Shown here: positions 18,854 to 27,051 of the stretch, one piece after another | Position numbering within the stretch: position 1 is the stretch's first letter | Layout of the letters: each line of letters begins with the position of its first letter | From: Limnochorda sp. LNt | GTDB taxonomy: Bacteria; Bacillota; Limnochordia; Limnochordales; Geochordaceae | Length of the DNA stretch: 64,000 bases | Assembly: GCF_035593265.1 (NCBI RefSeq) | Contig: NZ_CP141614.1 | Coordinates: forward strand, 1,984,001-2,048,000 | Reading direction: 5' to 3' | Made by a program: the position numbers and the translations under genes | The notes under the pieces: generated by a model | The model's input: only the letters and a program-made list of their open reading frames with translations | Database searches by the model: none | What the model was told of the DNA's origin: nothing

Positions 18854-19513
18854 CGGCGTACGCCCTCCGAACCCGAACGGCGCCCTTCTCGCGCGCCCGG
18901 CACCATCCAGGCCGACGCCCGCCACGGCAACGTCCAGAGCATGCCTGGCGCCAGCCCGGCGAAGGGGGCAAGGCGCGCGAAAGGCCGCCCCGGCGGTGAC
19001 GGAAGGGATGCCGGAGATGGCGCCAGTGCCTGTTGCCATCTCCTGGCGAGGCGGCTGACCATGCCTCTCGTGCGGGCGGCGGCTCGCACGGCGCCGGTCG
19101 CCATCCCCCACGACCCCGCCAGCATGCGGCGGGCCACGCGGCCGCCGGCCCCAGGGCGGCCAGTCCCACTGCCGCCACAGGCCCGCCGGGCCCGACGCGG
19201 CCTCTCGGGATCCGACTCGCTCGTCGCCTGCCTGCCGGCCCACCCGGCCGGCCACCCGCCGCACCACCTGGCTGGCCACCTCGCTGACCACCTCACCGGC
19301 CGCTTCGGCCGCTGCCGCCGGTGCCACCGACGGTGCCTCCCCCCACCGCGCCGCCACCCAGCGCGCCACCGCCACGTGCTGGCCGACCCGCATCTGGCAG
19401 GCCGGGCATCGGCGCAGGTGTTGGACCAGCAGCAGGGTCGGCAGCTCCTGCAGCGTGCCGTCCGCCAGCTCCGCCAGCAGCTCCTCCGGCGGGCATGCTG
19501 TCCGGCTAACCAT
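18854..19513 (-). CDS. Zinc-finger anti-sigma factor, 3' end unclear
   Basis: The ATG at 19513 overlaps the sigma gene stop as ATGA, so the two are translationally coupled. The first 60 residues form a zf-HC2 anti-sigma domain: CPPEELLAELADGTL, then LLLVQHLRRCPACQMRVGQH with the HxxxCxxC zinc site. A helical stretch (AAGEVVSEVASQVVRRVAGR) follows and then low-complexity basic sequence. The frame never stops: it runs straight into the DUF2953 gene. Another frame ends at 18838, overlapping the DUF2953 start as coupled genes often do, so a frameshift is possible. No membrane helix is clear. Presumed to hold the upstream sigma factor inactive. Confidence 0.6.
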
Positions 19514-20121
19514 CACTCCCCCACCTCCTCGAAGAGCGCCCGCCGCAGCGCCTGCCTGGCCCGGAACACATAGGTCTTGGCCGTCCCCTCCGGCCACTCC
19601 CCGGCCGCCGCGATCTCGCCGTAGGAGAGTCCCTCGACCGCCCGCAGCCACAGGGCCGTCCGCCACTCGGCGGGGAGGCGGGCCCACGCCCGTTCGAGGG
19701 TGCGCAGCCCCTCCTGCAGCAGCACCTGTTGCTCGACGGCGCCGTCCTGCGAAGCCGCCTCGGCCGGCCGTCGGCCCTCGCGCTCGGCCGGCCCGTCGCT
19801 CGTGGCCGCCAGCGCCTCCCACGACGTCTCCCGCCGCTGCCGCAACCGGGCCTGCTCCCGCCGGTTGCGGCAGACGTTGAGCACCACCTGGCGCAGCCAC
19901 GGCTTGAAGGGCCGTTGGGGGTCGTAGCGGTGGAGCTGCGACGCCACCTGCAGCAAGGCATCCTGGCTCCACTCCTCGGCCAGCTGCGGTTCGCCGGCCA
20001 TCAGGCTGCACAGTCGCAGGACGTAGGGGTAGTAGGCCTCGAGCAGACGCTCCAGGGCCGCCCGGTCGCCGGCGAGCCAGCGCCGCACGAGCCGTCCTTC
20101 GCTCGCCTCGGGGCCCGACAC
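19513..20121 (-). CDS. ECF-type RNA polymerase sigma factor
   Basis: 202 residues. Region 2 begins LVRRWLAGDRAALERLLEAY and contains WSQDALLQVASQL and the -10 recognition stretch FKPWLRQVVLNVCRNRREQA. A variable glutamate- and alanine-rich linker follows. Region 4 is RLPAEWRTALWLRAVEGLSY, then GEIAAAGEWPEGTAKTYVFR, a helix-turn-helix that would read the -35. A cytoplasmic regulator, paired with the downstream zinc-finger anti-sigma gene. Its upstream region carries the second copy of the two palindromes. Confidence 0.93.
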   Translation of the reverse strand: MSGPEASEGRLVRRWLAGDRAALERLLEAYYPYVLRLCSLMAGEPQLAEEWSQDALLQVASQLHRYDPQRPFKPWLRQVVLNVCRNRREQARLRQRRETSWEALAATSDGPAEREGRRPAEAASQDGAVEQQVLLQEGLRTLERAWARLPAEWRTALWLRAVEGLSYGEIAAAGEWPEGTAKTYVFRARQALRRALFEEVGE

Positions 20122-20305
20122 CGGCCCGCCACCCCTCCCTTGCCCTCTACCCTGTCTGTACAGGCCAGGACCGGATTGGTTTCAGCTGGACACGCGCCTT
20201 CGGACACAGGCGAGAAGCCAGGTCCCCGGGGCACCCACTGACCATTTCGCGGCACAGGCGCGTCGCCTCCAAGGGGGCGCGTACAGGGGCATTCGGTTCG
20301 CCGCA

Positions 20306-20339
20306 TAGGGGTTTTTAAATAGCTATTTAAAACCCCCTA
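20306..20339. repeat. Palindrome A, copy 2
   Basis: A 34-base inverted repeat with one mismatched pair and the core TTTTAAATAGCTATTTAAAA flanked by GGGG/CCCC. The core is identical to copy 1 at 13204-13227, while the flanks differ. Confidence 0.85.
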
Positions 20340-20535
20340 GTGCGCGGACCGGCACCCACTCGCCACGCCCGCGGGCGACGGCACACGGCGATGGGCGTCA
20401 TGACAGGCTTCGTCGGCCCCGCCGATCGGCGCGAGTCGACGCTCCGGCGAAGGGGGGTGAGGGGAACAGGTGGTCTGGCCACGGCCTCGCCAGGTGCCTG
20501 GGATTGCGCCAGGCCCGCCATGACGGGGTCGGCAT

Positions 20536-20559
20536 GGTGTTCAACGATCGTTGAACACC
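20536..20559. repeat. Palindrome B, copy 2
   Basis: A perfect 24-base palindrome whose core TTCAACGATCGTTGAA equals copy 1 at 13477-13498. Outer bases differ but stay symmetric (GGTG/CACC here, CATT/AATG there), which argues for selection on symmetry. Confidence 0.85.
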
Positions 20560-20596
20560 GACACCCGACTGCCCTCGGGCCGGTCCCGGCGGCCGC

Positions 20597-21775
20597 CTAC
20601 TCCGCAGCCGCCGACTTTAGAGCCGTCGGCTTCATGCCAAACAGAAACCGCTTCAACCGGCTTCTCCTGACCAGCACCTCGTAGGCCACCAGCGTGAGCC
20701 CGCCCCCCACCACGCAGATGAGCGCCCACTTCAGGGCCACGCCCACCGGCCAGCGCACCACGAACCACCCGACCGCCACCAGCACCGTCTGGTGCAGGAT
20801 GTAGAAGGGGTAGGCCGCCTCGCTGGCATAGCGCAGCACCGGATGGGCGACGTCGAGGTGTGCGTGCGCCAACCCCACCAGGGCGATGACCCACGCCCAC
20901 CCATTGACCGTCTCCATGAGCCCGACCAGCAAGTCCCCGACCACCGACGAGGCCCAACCTGGCCGGCTCCCCCAGATGACCAGCAGCCCGGCGCTGGTGA
21001 CGGCGCCCACGGCCAGAGCGATCCGCCGGTGCCTATCGACGGCCCTCTGCCACGCCGCCTCCGACATGAGGACGTAGCCGTAGACGAACAGCAGCCAGTA
21101 GAAGAACGGGTTCTTGCCGCCTGCTTCGGGCAGGAGCTTCATCGCTGCCAGGGGCACCGCGAGCAACAGGATGGCCCCCGGCCTCCCGACCCAGCTCGCG
21201 AGCCGCCCGAGCCACCTCCGCCCCGCCTCCCCCCTCCAGGCGAGTGCGAGAGGCAGCACCGAGCACGAGATGACGAAGAGGAACAGGATGAACCACAGAT
21301 GCCCCGGCGTGAAACTCCCGAAGTATCCGGTCAGGTCACGGAAGTCACGGAAGTACCCGCCCACGAACTCGAGGTACGAAGCGGCGTACCCGGGCTCCCT
21401 CATCCGGGCCAGGTACCCTTGGGGCGGCACGATGACGAGGTTGCCGAAAAGGAAGGGAATGAGGAGGCGCCTGAAGCGTTCCGCCAGGTACCGGGACGGG
21501 TCTCTGCGGCCGAGGGAGAACCACGCCGCGCTCCCCGCGATGAAGAACAACAGCGGCATCTGCCACGGACCCATCAGCGCGACGAGGTAACTCAACCCGG
21601 CACTCGACTGGGCGTCTTTGACGTAAAACGGCTCCCAGACGTCGAAGATGCGGGCCGCATGGAAGGGGATCAGCAGCAGCACCGCCATGCTCCGCAGCCA
21701 GTCCAGGTCGTAACGCCGCGTCGCCCGGCCACCTGCTTCTCTCTCAAGCACAAGCGGTAGGCACAAGAGCAGCAC
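20597..21775 (-). CDS. Acyltransferase 3 family membrane protein
   Basis: About 392 residues with some ten membrane helices. RRYDLDWLRSMAVLLLIPFH near residue 20 is the acyltransferase-3 signature (the histidine of the R..D..R..A..L....H pattern). Next come MGPWQMPLLFFIAGSAAWFS, FRRLLIPFLFGNLVIVPPQG, LWFILFLFVISCSVLPLALA and, near the end, SEAAYPFYILHQTVLVAVGW. Such proteins transfer acyl groups to cell-wall, capsule or glycolipid sugars across the membrane. The acceptor is unknown. The first 18 residues are uncertain; a start nearer residue 20 is possible. Confidence 0.88.
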   Translation of the reverse strand: MLLLCLPLVLEREAGGRATRRYDLDWLRSMAVLLLIPFHAARIFDVWEPFYVKDAQSSAGLSYLVALMGPWQMPLLFFIAGSAAWFSLGRRDPSRYLAERFRRLLIPFLFGNLVIVPPQGYLARMREPGYAASYLEFVGGYFRDFRDLTGYFGSFTPGHLWFILFLFVISCSVLPLALAWRGEAGRRWLGRLASWVGRPGAILLLAVPLAAMKLLPEAGGKNPFFYWLLFVYGYVLMSEAAWQRAVDRHRRIALAVGAVTSAGLLVIWGSRPGWASSVVGDLLVGLMETVNGWAWVIALVGLAHAHLDVAHPVLRYASEAAYPFYILHQTVLVAVGWFVVRWPVGVALKWALICVVGGGLTLVAYEVLVRRSRLKRFLFGMKPTALKSAAAE

Positions 21776-21866
21776 TCACTCCCGGCAGCCCCCCGTCGTG
21801 CATGCAGGCTCGCTCGCTCACGCTACCCCGCGCAAGTTCGCTAGGTAAGGGCTATTTCCGTTGGCG

Positions 21867-22457
21867 TCAGGCAGGATGGGACGCGGCCAGCCGCTCGACT
21901 TCACGCCACAACTTGTCGAAGGAGGGCGAGCGCTGCCGGGCCCGGTCGAGGTCGAACATCTGCGTCAGGGCGGGCTGGTCGACGGTCTCCGAGTAGTACC
22001 GGCCGGGCTCCATCTGCTGCTGAAGGTACTCCTTGGCGCCACGGACGGACTCGGGGTCGACGGGGGCAGTCGCGTCCTCTCGCACGCCCCTGCGTCCTCG
22101 CAGGCCCTCGAGTCCGGCCAGCAGCCAGGACTCGTACTCCGCCCTGGCCACGACCACGGCCACGGGCACGCTCGCGCGGGCGACCGACCGGGCCACCGAC
22201 AGCAGAGCCGGTCCCAACTCTGCGGGGCAGTCGTCGTCAGCGTCCAGCAATATGAGGACGGCGGCATCATCGGCGACCATGCAGGCCAGGCGGACGGCCC
22301 GCTCGAGCCCATCAGGGTGCCGGAGCTGGCCCCTTGGGACTCGGATGTGCCTCTCCACTCGGACGTGGTGGGCCTCGCAGCGCTCCAACAGGCGCCGGAG
22401 CAGGACCGGTACGGCCTGGACCTCGCCGTGGCCCTCAACGATCGGAACGATCCCCAC
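21867..22457 (-). CDS. DUF4276 family TOPRIM-like protein
   Basis: 196 residues. The start GIVPIVEGHGEVQAVPVLLR carries the TOPRIM-type acidic motif (VEGHGE) and AAVLILLDADDDCPAEL gives the second acidic cluster (DADDD). These are the metal-binding positions of TOPRIM nucleases and of DUF4276 proteins. The next conserved stretch is VVARAEYESWLLAGLEGLRG. The gene overlaps the 3' end of the AAA ATPase gene by 23 bases. The pair resembles OLD-type systems split into separate ATPase and TOPRIM subunits, which are associated with phage defence. No activity is shown by the sequence alone. Confidence 0.85.
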   Translation of the reverse strand: MGIVPIVEGHGEVQAVPVLLRRLLERCEAHHVRVERHIRVPRGQLRHPDGLERAVRLACMVADDAAVLILLDADDDCPAELGPALLSVARSVARASVPVAVVVARAEYESWLLAGLEGLRGRRGVREDATAPVDPESVRGAKEYLQQQMEPGRYYSETVDQPALTQMFDLDRARQRSPSFDKLWREVERLAASHPA

Positions 22458-23682
22458 GGCCCGAGACTCCGTTCAGTGGAAAGAGTCGAAGCTGGCCCTG
22501 AATCCTTTGATATACCCGCTCGTCGGGTCTCAATTGCTCTAGCCGCAGCAGCTCGCCGACGCTGTACAGTTGCTCTCTTATCGCCTGCCGCATCTCCGGC
22601 CGCACCGGTGTGATAATGGACTCGTTGTCACGTGCCTCCACCGCCAGGATCGAGGAGATATCGATCCCGGGGTGGTCCAGCAGCTCCGGGCTATGGGTGG
22701 TGATGAGCAGGCGGGTCCTGCGGGACGCCTCCAGCAACGCGTCCATCAGCCTGACCGTCGCGCCGGGGTGGATGGCCACCTCCGGCTCCTCGATGGCGAC
22801 CAGGGTCGGCGGCACCTGGTTGGCTCTCGCCTGGAAGGTGGCCACGAGCACCCCGAGCACCCGCAACGTGCCGTCGGACATGTTGGCCGCCAGGAAGCGC
22901 CATGGCGCCTCGTCGCCGGCCACCTTCTGACGAAACTCGAGCGTCTCCTTGGGCCCGATGGCGCGCGCCACCACCGAAGAGACGCCCGGCACCACCGAAC
23001 TCAGGTACTCGCTGATGCGTTGGGCCAGCTCCGGCTGCTCGTCCGCGATCCGGCGCACCACCGACGCGAGGTTGCGCCCGTCGCGCTCGAGCAATTGGCC
23101 AGGGTCAGGGTCCTGGAGATCGCGGATCCGCTCGGGGTTGAGATTGTAGAATCCCATGTGAGAGAGTGCGTCATGCAGTGCGCGAAAACCCGAGAGGCCG
23201 GAGACCAGCGGAAGGTAGAGCCTGTCAGGTGACGTGGAGTCCGGCAAGTTCGGATGCGAGCTCTTTCGAAGTCGTCCGTTCTCGACGAGAAAGTGCCAGT
23301 GCTCCCCGTTGCCGAAGACCAGGCATTCCTCCCGTTGGACGTTGAAAGCACCGTGCTTCTGGGCGCCGACCTGAAAGGCATACCAACCGGTGGTCCCGGC
23401 CCCCAGATTGACGGTCAGGCTGATCCCGAAGTGTGTCGGGTGGCCTCGCGAGCGCCGTCGGACCTCGTGGATGCCCCCGCGATCCCGCAGGGCATGCTCC
23501 AGCGTCGCCCGCAGCGCGTCCGAGACGAACCGCAGAGCGTCGACGAAGTTGCTCTTGCCGGACCCGTTAGGACCCACCAGGAGCGTCAACGGCTGCAGCG
23601 ACACGTCGCATGCCGCGATGTTCTTGTAATTCTTGAGGGCCACTCGCTCGACGTGCGGGCCGGCGGCATCCGTCGTCGTCAT
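22435..23682 (-). CDS. AAA family ATPase (OLD/RecF-like) paired with DUF4276
   Basis: 415 residues, AAA_21/AAA_15 type. Walker A TLLVGPNGSGKSNFVDALRF near residue 33, the signature-like SDGTLRVLGVLVATF near 270, Walker B TLVAIEEPEVAIHPGA and the switch LLITTHSPELLDHPGI. No nuclease domain is fused; the downstream DUF4276 protein would supply it. The ATG at 23682 has a promoter-like TATACT 50 bases upstream. Likely a two-component DNA-damage or phage-sensing nuclease, by analogy with split OLD systems (inference). Confidence 0.87.
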   Translation of the reverse strand: MTTTDAAGPHVERVALKNYKNIAACDVSLQPLTLLVGPNGSGKSNFVDALRFVSDALRATLEHALRDRGGIHEVRRRSRGHPTHFGISLTVNLGAGTTGWYAFQVGAQKHGAFNVQREECLVFGNGEHWHFLVENGRLRKSSHPNLPDSTSPDRLYLPLVSGLSGFRALHDALSHMGFYNLNPERIRDLQDPDPGQLLERDGRNLASVVRRIADEQPELAQRISEYLSSVVPGVSSVVARAIGPKETLEFRQKVAGDEAPWRFLAANMSDGTLRVLGVLVATFQARANQVPPTLVAIEEPEVAIHPGATVRLMDALLEASRRTRLLITTHSPELLDHPGIDISSILAVEARDNESIITPVRPEMRQAIREQLYSVGELLRLEQLRPDERVYQRIQGQLRLFPLNGVSGRGDRSDR

Positions 23683-23730
23683 GGCTGACTCCTCGATACC
23701 AGCCGTTCTCGCAGGTCCGGGGACGGCTCC

Positions 23731-23760
23731 AGTATACGGCCCCGCGCAGTGGCGAGTCGA
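23731..23760 (-). promoter_or_regulatory. Promoter for the AAA-DUF4276 operon
   Basis: On the minus strand, TCGACT, an 18-base spacer and TATACT (23731-23736) lie 50 bases before the AAA start. The TATACT element recurs before other operons in this island. Confidence 0.4.
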
Positions 23761-23802
23761 GACGAGCGTCCCCTGGCGGCGGTTGCGATGGCACGACCCG
23801 GG

Positions 23803-26800
23803 TTACGCACTGTCACGACGGGCAGGCGAAGCGCCGGTGCACGTCGCCGCCTCGCCCCACGTCGTAAAGTCCGGCCGGTGGCTGAAGAGCAGCACCTGGC
23901 GCCCGCCGGCGGCGATGGCGTCGAGGGTTTCGCGGATGCGCCCCAGGCGCTCGCCGTCGCAGTTGAGGAAGGGGTCGTCGAAGATGAACGGTAGCCGCAG
24001 ATCCGACGCCATCAAGTCGGCGATGGCCAGCCGCAGCGACAGGTAGAGCTGATCCTGGGCGCCCTTGCTCAGTTGTGCCGGCACGGCGCGGGTGCCGTCG
24101 GGTTCGACGACCGAGACGGCAAACTGCTCGTCCAGCTCCACCCGCCGCCCCGCCCGCCCCGTGATGGCCTCGAAGTAGGCCGTCGCACCCCGCTCCAGCC
24201 GCTCCCGGTAGGAGGCCTGATACTGCCGCACCGTCTCCTCGAGCTCCCGGTAGGCCAGGGCCAGGGCCTGCGCCTCGAACCAGAGCGCCTCCCGCCGGCG
24301 GCGCAGCTCGGCCAGCTCGACCTCGGCCTCGGCGACGTTGACCGGCTGCTGGCCGGCGAGCCGGACCTCTTGCTCCCGCAACGCATCGAGTTCTTCGTCG
24401 AGCTGCTTGCGGCGCTGCCGGAGGGCGTCGGCTTGCGTCTGGATCTCCTCGAAGCGCTGGCTGGCCGACGCGAGATCCGAGACCATCTCCACCGGCGGCA
24501 GGGCGGGGTTGCGGCGCACGAGCTCGTCCAGCGCGCGGCTGGCCGCGACGGCGCCGTCCTGGGCCTGATCCACCAAGGCGGCCAGTTGCTCGGGCGTCTC
24601 GACCTGGCGGGCGGCCAGCAGGGTCTGCAGCGCCTGGCGGAGCTTGCCCATCTCCTGCAGGTGCTGCGCCCGCTCCTGCCAGCGCGCCAGGGCCCGGCCC
24701 GCATCGCCGCCGCAGGCCGCCAGGATGGGCGCCACGCGCCGGCGGATGTCCGTCGCCTCGGCCTCGAGATCGGCGATCTGGCGCTCGGCCTCCTCCACCT
24801 GGCTCGCCAGGGTCCGGGCGGCGCCGGCGGCTTCGCTGCGCACGTCGTCGAGCCAGTCAAGGCGGGCACGAGACTCGCTAGGGGCGGCCGCCCACCGGGC
24901 TCGCTCCTGTTGGGGCTCGTCCCACAGCGCCGGGTCGAAGCGCCCCAGCCATTCCCCCAGCTCGGCGACGGTGCGAGCCCCCGCCAGCGCCCCGAGCTCC
25001 GCCCACATGCCCCCGGCCCGGTCGGGCGAGAGCGTGTCGACGGCACCCGGCGCCGCCCCCCACTGCTCCCGGGCCAGCGACTCCAGGGCCTGGTGCACCT
25101 CGGCCCGCTGGCGCTCGAGCGCCTCCCTCTCCTGCAACGCCTTCGCCGGGTCGCCGTAGCGCGCCACGAAGGGCCGCACCGCATGCTGGAAGGTCTGCCA
25201 CTCGACTTCCGCCGCCCGCACCTTCGCCTCCAGCGCCGCCAGCGCCTCGTCCGACGGCACCTCGGCCTTGCGTCGCGCGATCTGCTCCCGCTGCGCCTGG
25301 AACTGCCGCCACTGCGCCCGCAGCTCCGCGAGGCGCGCCCCCGATTCGCCCGCCAGGTCGCCGAGCATCCGGTCCACCCGTGCCAGCTCCGTCTCGAGCC
25401 GCGCCCGCCGCTCCTGCACCTCGTCGACCGGCCCCGCGTCACCCCCGCCGAGCATCCTCGACGCCCCCACCAGCGCCACGATGCCGACGGCCAGTGCCCC
25501 CACGACGGCCACCGCCGCCCCGGCCCCGGCCGCCCTCAGCCCGACGAAGGCCACCACCGCCGCCACCGCCCCCGCCACGAGGGCGGTCGCCCTCGCCCGC
25601 TGGCGCCGGTCCATCCGCTCCGCCATCTGGGCCTCGGTCTCCCGGAGCGCGTCGCGAGCCTCGAGCAGCTCCAGCTTCTCGTCGATGGCGGTGGCCACCT
25701 GAGGCTCCATGGCGACCACCTCGGCGAAGGCCTGCTGCAGCTCGCGCTCCTGGCTCTCGAGGTCGCGGCGCCGCTCGAGGGCCCGGTCGAGCTCCGCCCG
25801 CGCCTCCTGCAGCTGCCGCTCCAGGCGGGCGCGCTCCCGTTCGTAGTCGCGCAGCCGCACCAGGATCTGGGCATCGGCCTCGCCCAGCGGGGCGTACGCC
25901 TCGAGCCGGCGCCCGAGCTCCTCCAGCCACGCCTGCAGCGTGCACCGGCGCTCCCACACCGCCAGCGCCGCCCGCCCCCATGCCTGCCGCAGCGCCCGCA
26001 CCCGCTCGTCCCGACGCCGACGCAGTCCCGCCAGCTCGGGCTCGATGTGAGCCAGGCGCTCGAGCAGCGTCCCCGTCTCCTCGGGCTCGCCCTCCATCTC
26101 GGGCCACTCCCGCCCGAGGCGCGCCTCGGCCTCCTTCAGGCGGCCCGCGAGTTGCGTGGCCTGCTCGAGGTGGCCCTTGAGCTCGGTACGCCGTCGTGCC
26201 TGGGCATGGTACCGGTCGGCCAGGCGCAGCCACTCCTGCCACGCCCGTTCGGCCGCCTCGGCCCGCTCCAGGTCCCGGCCGACCTGCGTCCGCTCCTGCT
26301 GCAGCTCGGCCAGCCGTTGGCGCACCTGCTGGAGCTCGTCGGCCGAGCGAGCCGAGGCCTGGATGGCGCCCTCGCGATCCCGGATGGCCTGCTCCAGGCG
26401 TTCGACCTCCCGTTCGGTATGGTCGTTGCTGGAAGCGACGCCCAGATCGCCCTTGCGCCGGGTGATCTGGCGAAGCCGGTCGACCAACGCCTTCAGCGCC
26501 CCCTGCACCGTACCGCCGCCCGCACCCGACAGCAGCGCCTGGACCTCACCGGGCAGCGTGGGCATCTCGGGCAATGGCTGACGCACGCAGAAGGTCTGGA
26601 TGAAGAGATCCCTCGAGGCGACCCCGACCAGTCTCCTCAGGTGCTCGTCGAAGCTGACGCTCCTGCGGCGCGCCCGGGGATTATGGGTACTGTCGAAGAG
26701 GACCTCAGGCTTGGTCCCCAGCCGCTCCAGCCGCACCCGGTGCGCGTCGAAGTCCCGCCATACCCGGTACCGCTGGCCGTCGGCCGCCGTGAACTCGGCC

Positions 26801-27051
26801 TCCCCCTCGAACCGGGCGGCCCCGCCCCAGTGCCGGTAGCGGGCTCGCCCGAAGGCGGCCGGGTCGCTGGAGACCGGCAGCCCGAACAGGACCGCCGCCA
26901 GCCCCTCCACCAGGCTCGACTTGCCGAATTCGTTGGGCGCCACGAAGTGCGCCAGCCCACCCGGGAACTCCACCGCCACCTCGTCCCGGAACGGCCCGAA
27001 CCCCCGCAGCACCAGGCGGTGCCACACCACACCCCCGGGAGTGCCGCTCAC
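23803..27051 (-). CDS. yhaN: YhaN-like SbcC-type AAA ATPase with central membrane segment
   Basis: 1082 residues. N-terminal ABC half with a P-loop of SbcC form, FVAPNEFGKSSLVEGLAAVL, and a Q-loop region IQTFCVRQPLPE. Long coiled coils follow on both sides of a strongly hydrophobic segment around residues 485-530 (ALVAGAVAAVVAFVGLRAAG), a feature of YhaN and not of SbcC. The C-terminal half has the signature LSKGAQDQLYLSLRLAIADL and Walker B LPFIFDDPFLNCDGE, then LLFSHR. The last residues after the ATPase core, beyond TTWGEAA, look unconserved. It overlaps the nuclease gene yhaO by four bases (ATGA) and would form with it a DNA-end processing complex. Confidence 0.9.
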   Translation of the reverse strand: MSGTPGGVVWHRLVLRGFGPFRDEVAVEFPGGLAHFVAPNEFGKSSLVEGLAAVLFGLPVSSDPAAFGRARYRHWGGAARFEGEAEFTAADGQRYRVWRDFDAHRVRLERLGTKPEVLFDSTHNPRARRRSVSFDEHLRRLVGVASRDLFIQTFCVRQPLPEMPTLPGEVQALLSGAGGGTVQGALKALVDRLRQITRRKGDLGVASSNDHTEREVERLEQAIRDREGAIQASARSADELQQVRQRLAELQQERTQVGRDLERAEAAERAWQEWLRLADRYHAQARRRTELKGHLEQATQLAGRLKEAEARLGREWPEMEGEPEETGTLLERLAHIEPELAGLRRRRDERVRALRQAWGRAALAVWERRCTLQAWLEELGRRLEAYAPLGEADAQILVRLRDYERERARLERQLQEARAELDRALERRRDLESQERELQQAFAEVVAMEPQVATAIDEKLELLEARDALRETEAQMAERMDRRQRARATALVAGAVAAVVAFVGLRAAGAGAAVAVVGALAVGIVALVGASRMLGGGDAGPVDEVQERRARLETELARVDRMLGDLAGESGARLAELRAQWRQFQAQREQIARRKAEVPSDEALAALEAKVRAAEVEWQTFQHAVRPFVARYGDPAKALQEREALERQRAEVHQALESLAREQWGAAPGAVDTLSPDRAGGMWAELGALAGARTVAELGEWLGRFDPALWDEPQQERARWAAAPSESRARLDWLDDVRSEAAGAARTLASQVEEAERQIADLEAEATDIRRRVAPILAACGGDAGRALARWQERAQHLQEMGKLRQALQTLLAARQVETPEQLAALVDQAQDGAVAASRALDELVRRNPALPPVEMVSDLASASQRFEEIQTQADALRQRRKQLDEELDALREQEVRLAGQQPVNVAEAEVELAELRRRREALWFEAQALALAYRELEETVRQYQASYRERLERGATAYFEAITGRAGRRVELDEQFAVSVVEPDGTRAVPAQLSKGAQDQLYLSLRLAIADLMASDLRLPFIFDDPFLNCDGERLGRIRETLDAIAAGGRQVLLFSHRPDFTTWGEAATCTGASPARRDSA

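Larger units (their letters stand above)
20122..20596. other. Intergenic region with the second palindrome pair
   Basis: 475 bases upstream of the sigma gene and downstream of the acyltransferase gene. I see no gene in it. It holds palindromes A and B in the same order as at 13.2-13.5 kb (centre spacing about 225 bases here, 272 there). The distance of palindrome A from the minus-strand gene start is similar in both places (about 185-230 bases). Confidence 0.6.

Noticed and set aside
13204-20559. Palindrome pairs as CRISPR or terminator elements
   Set aside because: Only two copies with no spacer array, and their AT-rich cores have no loop or following T-run suited to termination.
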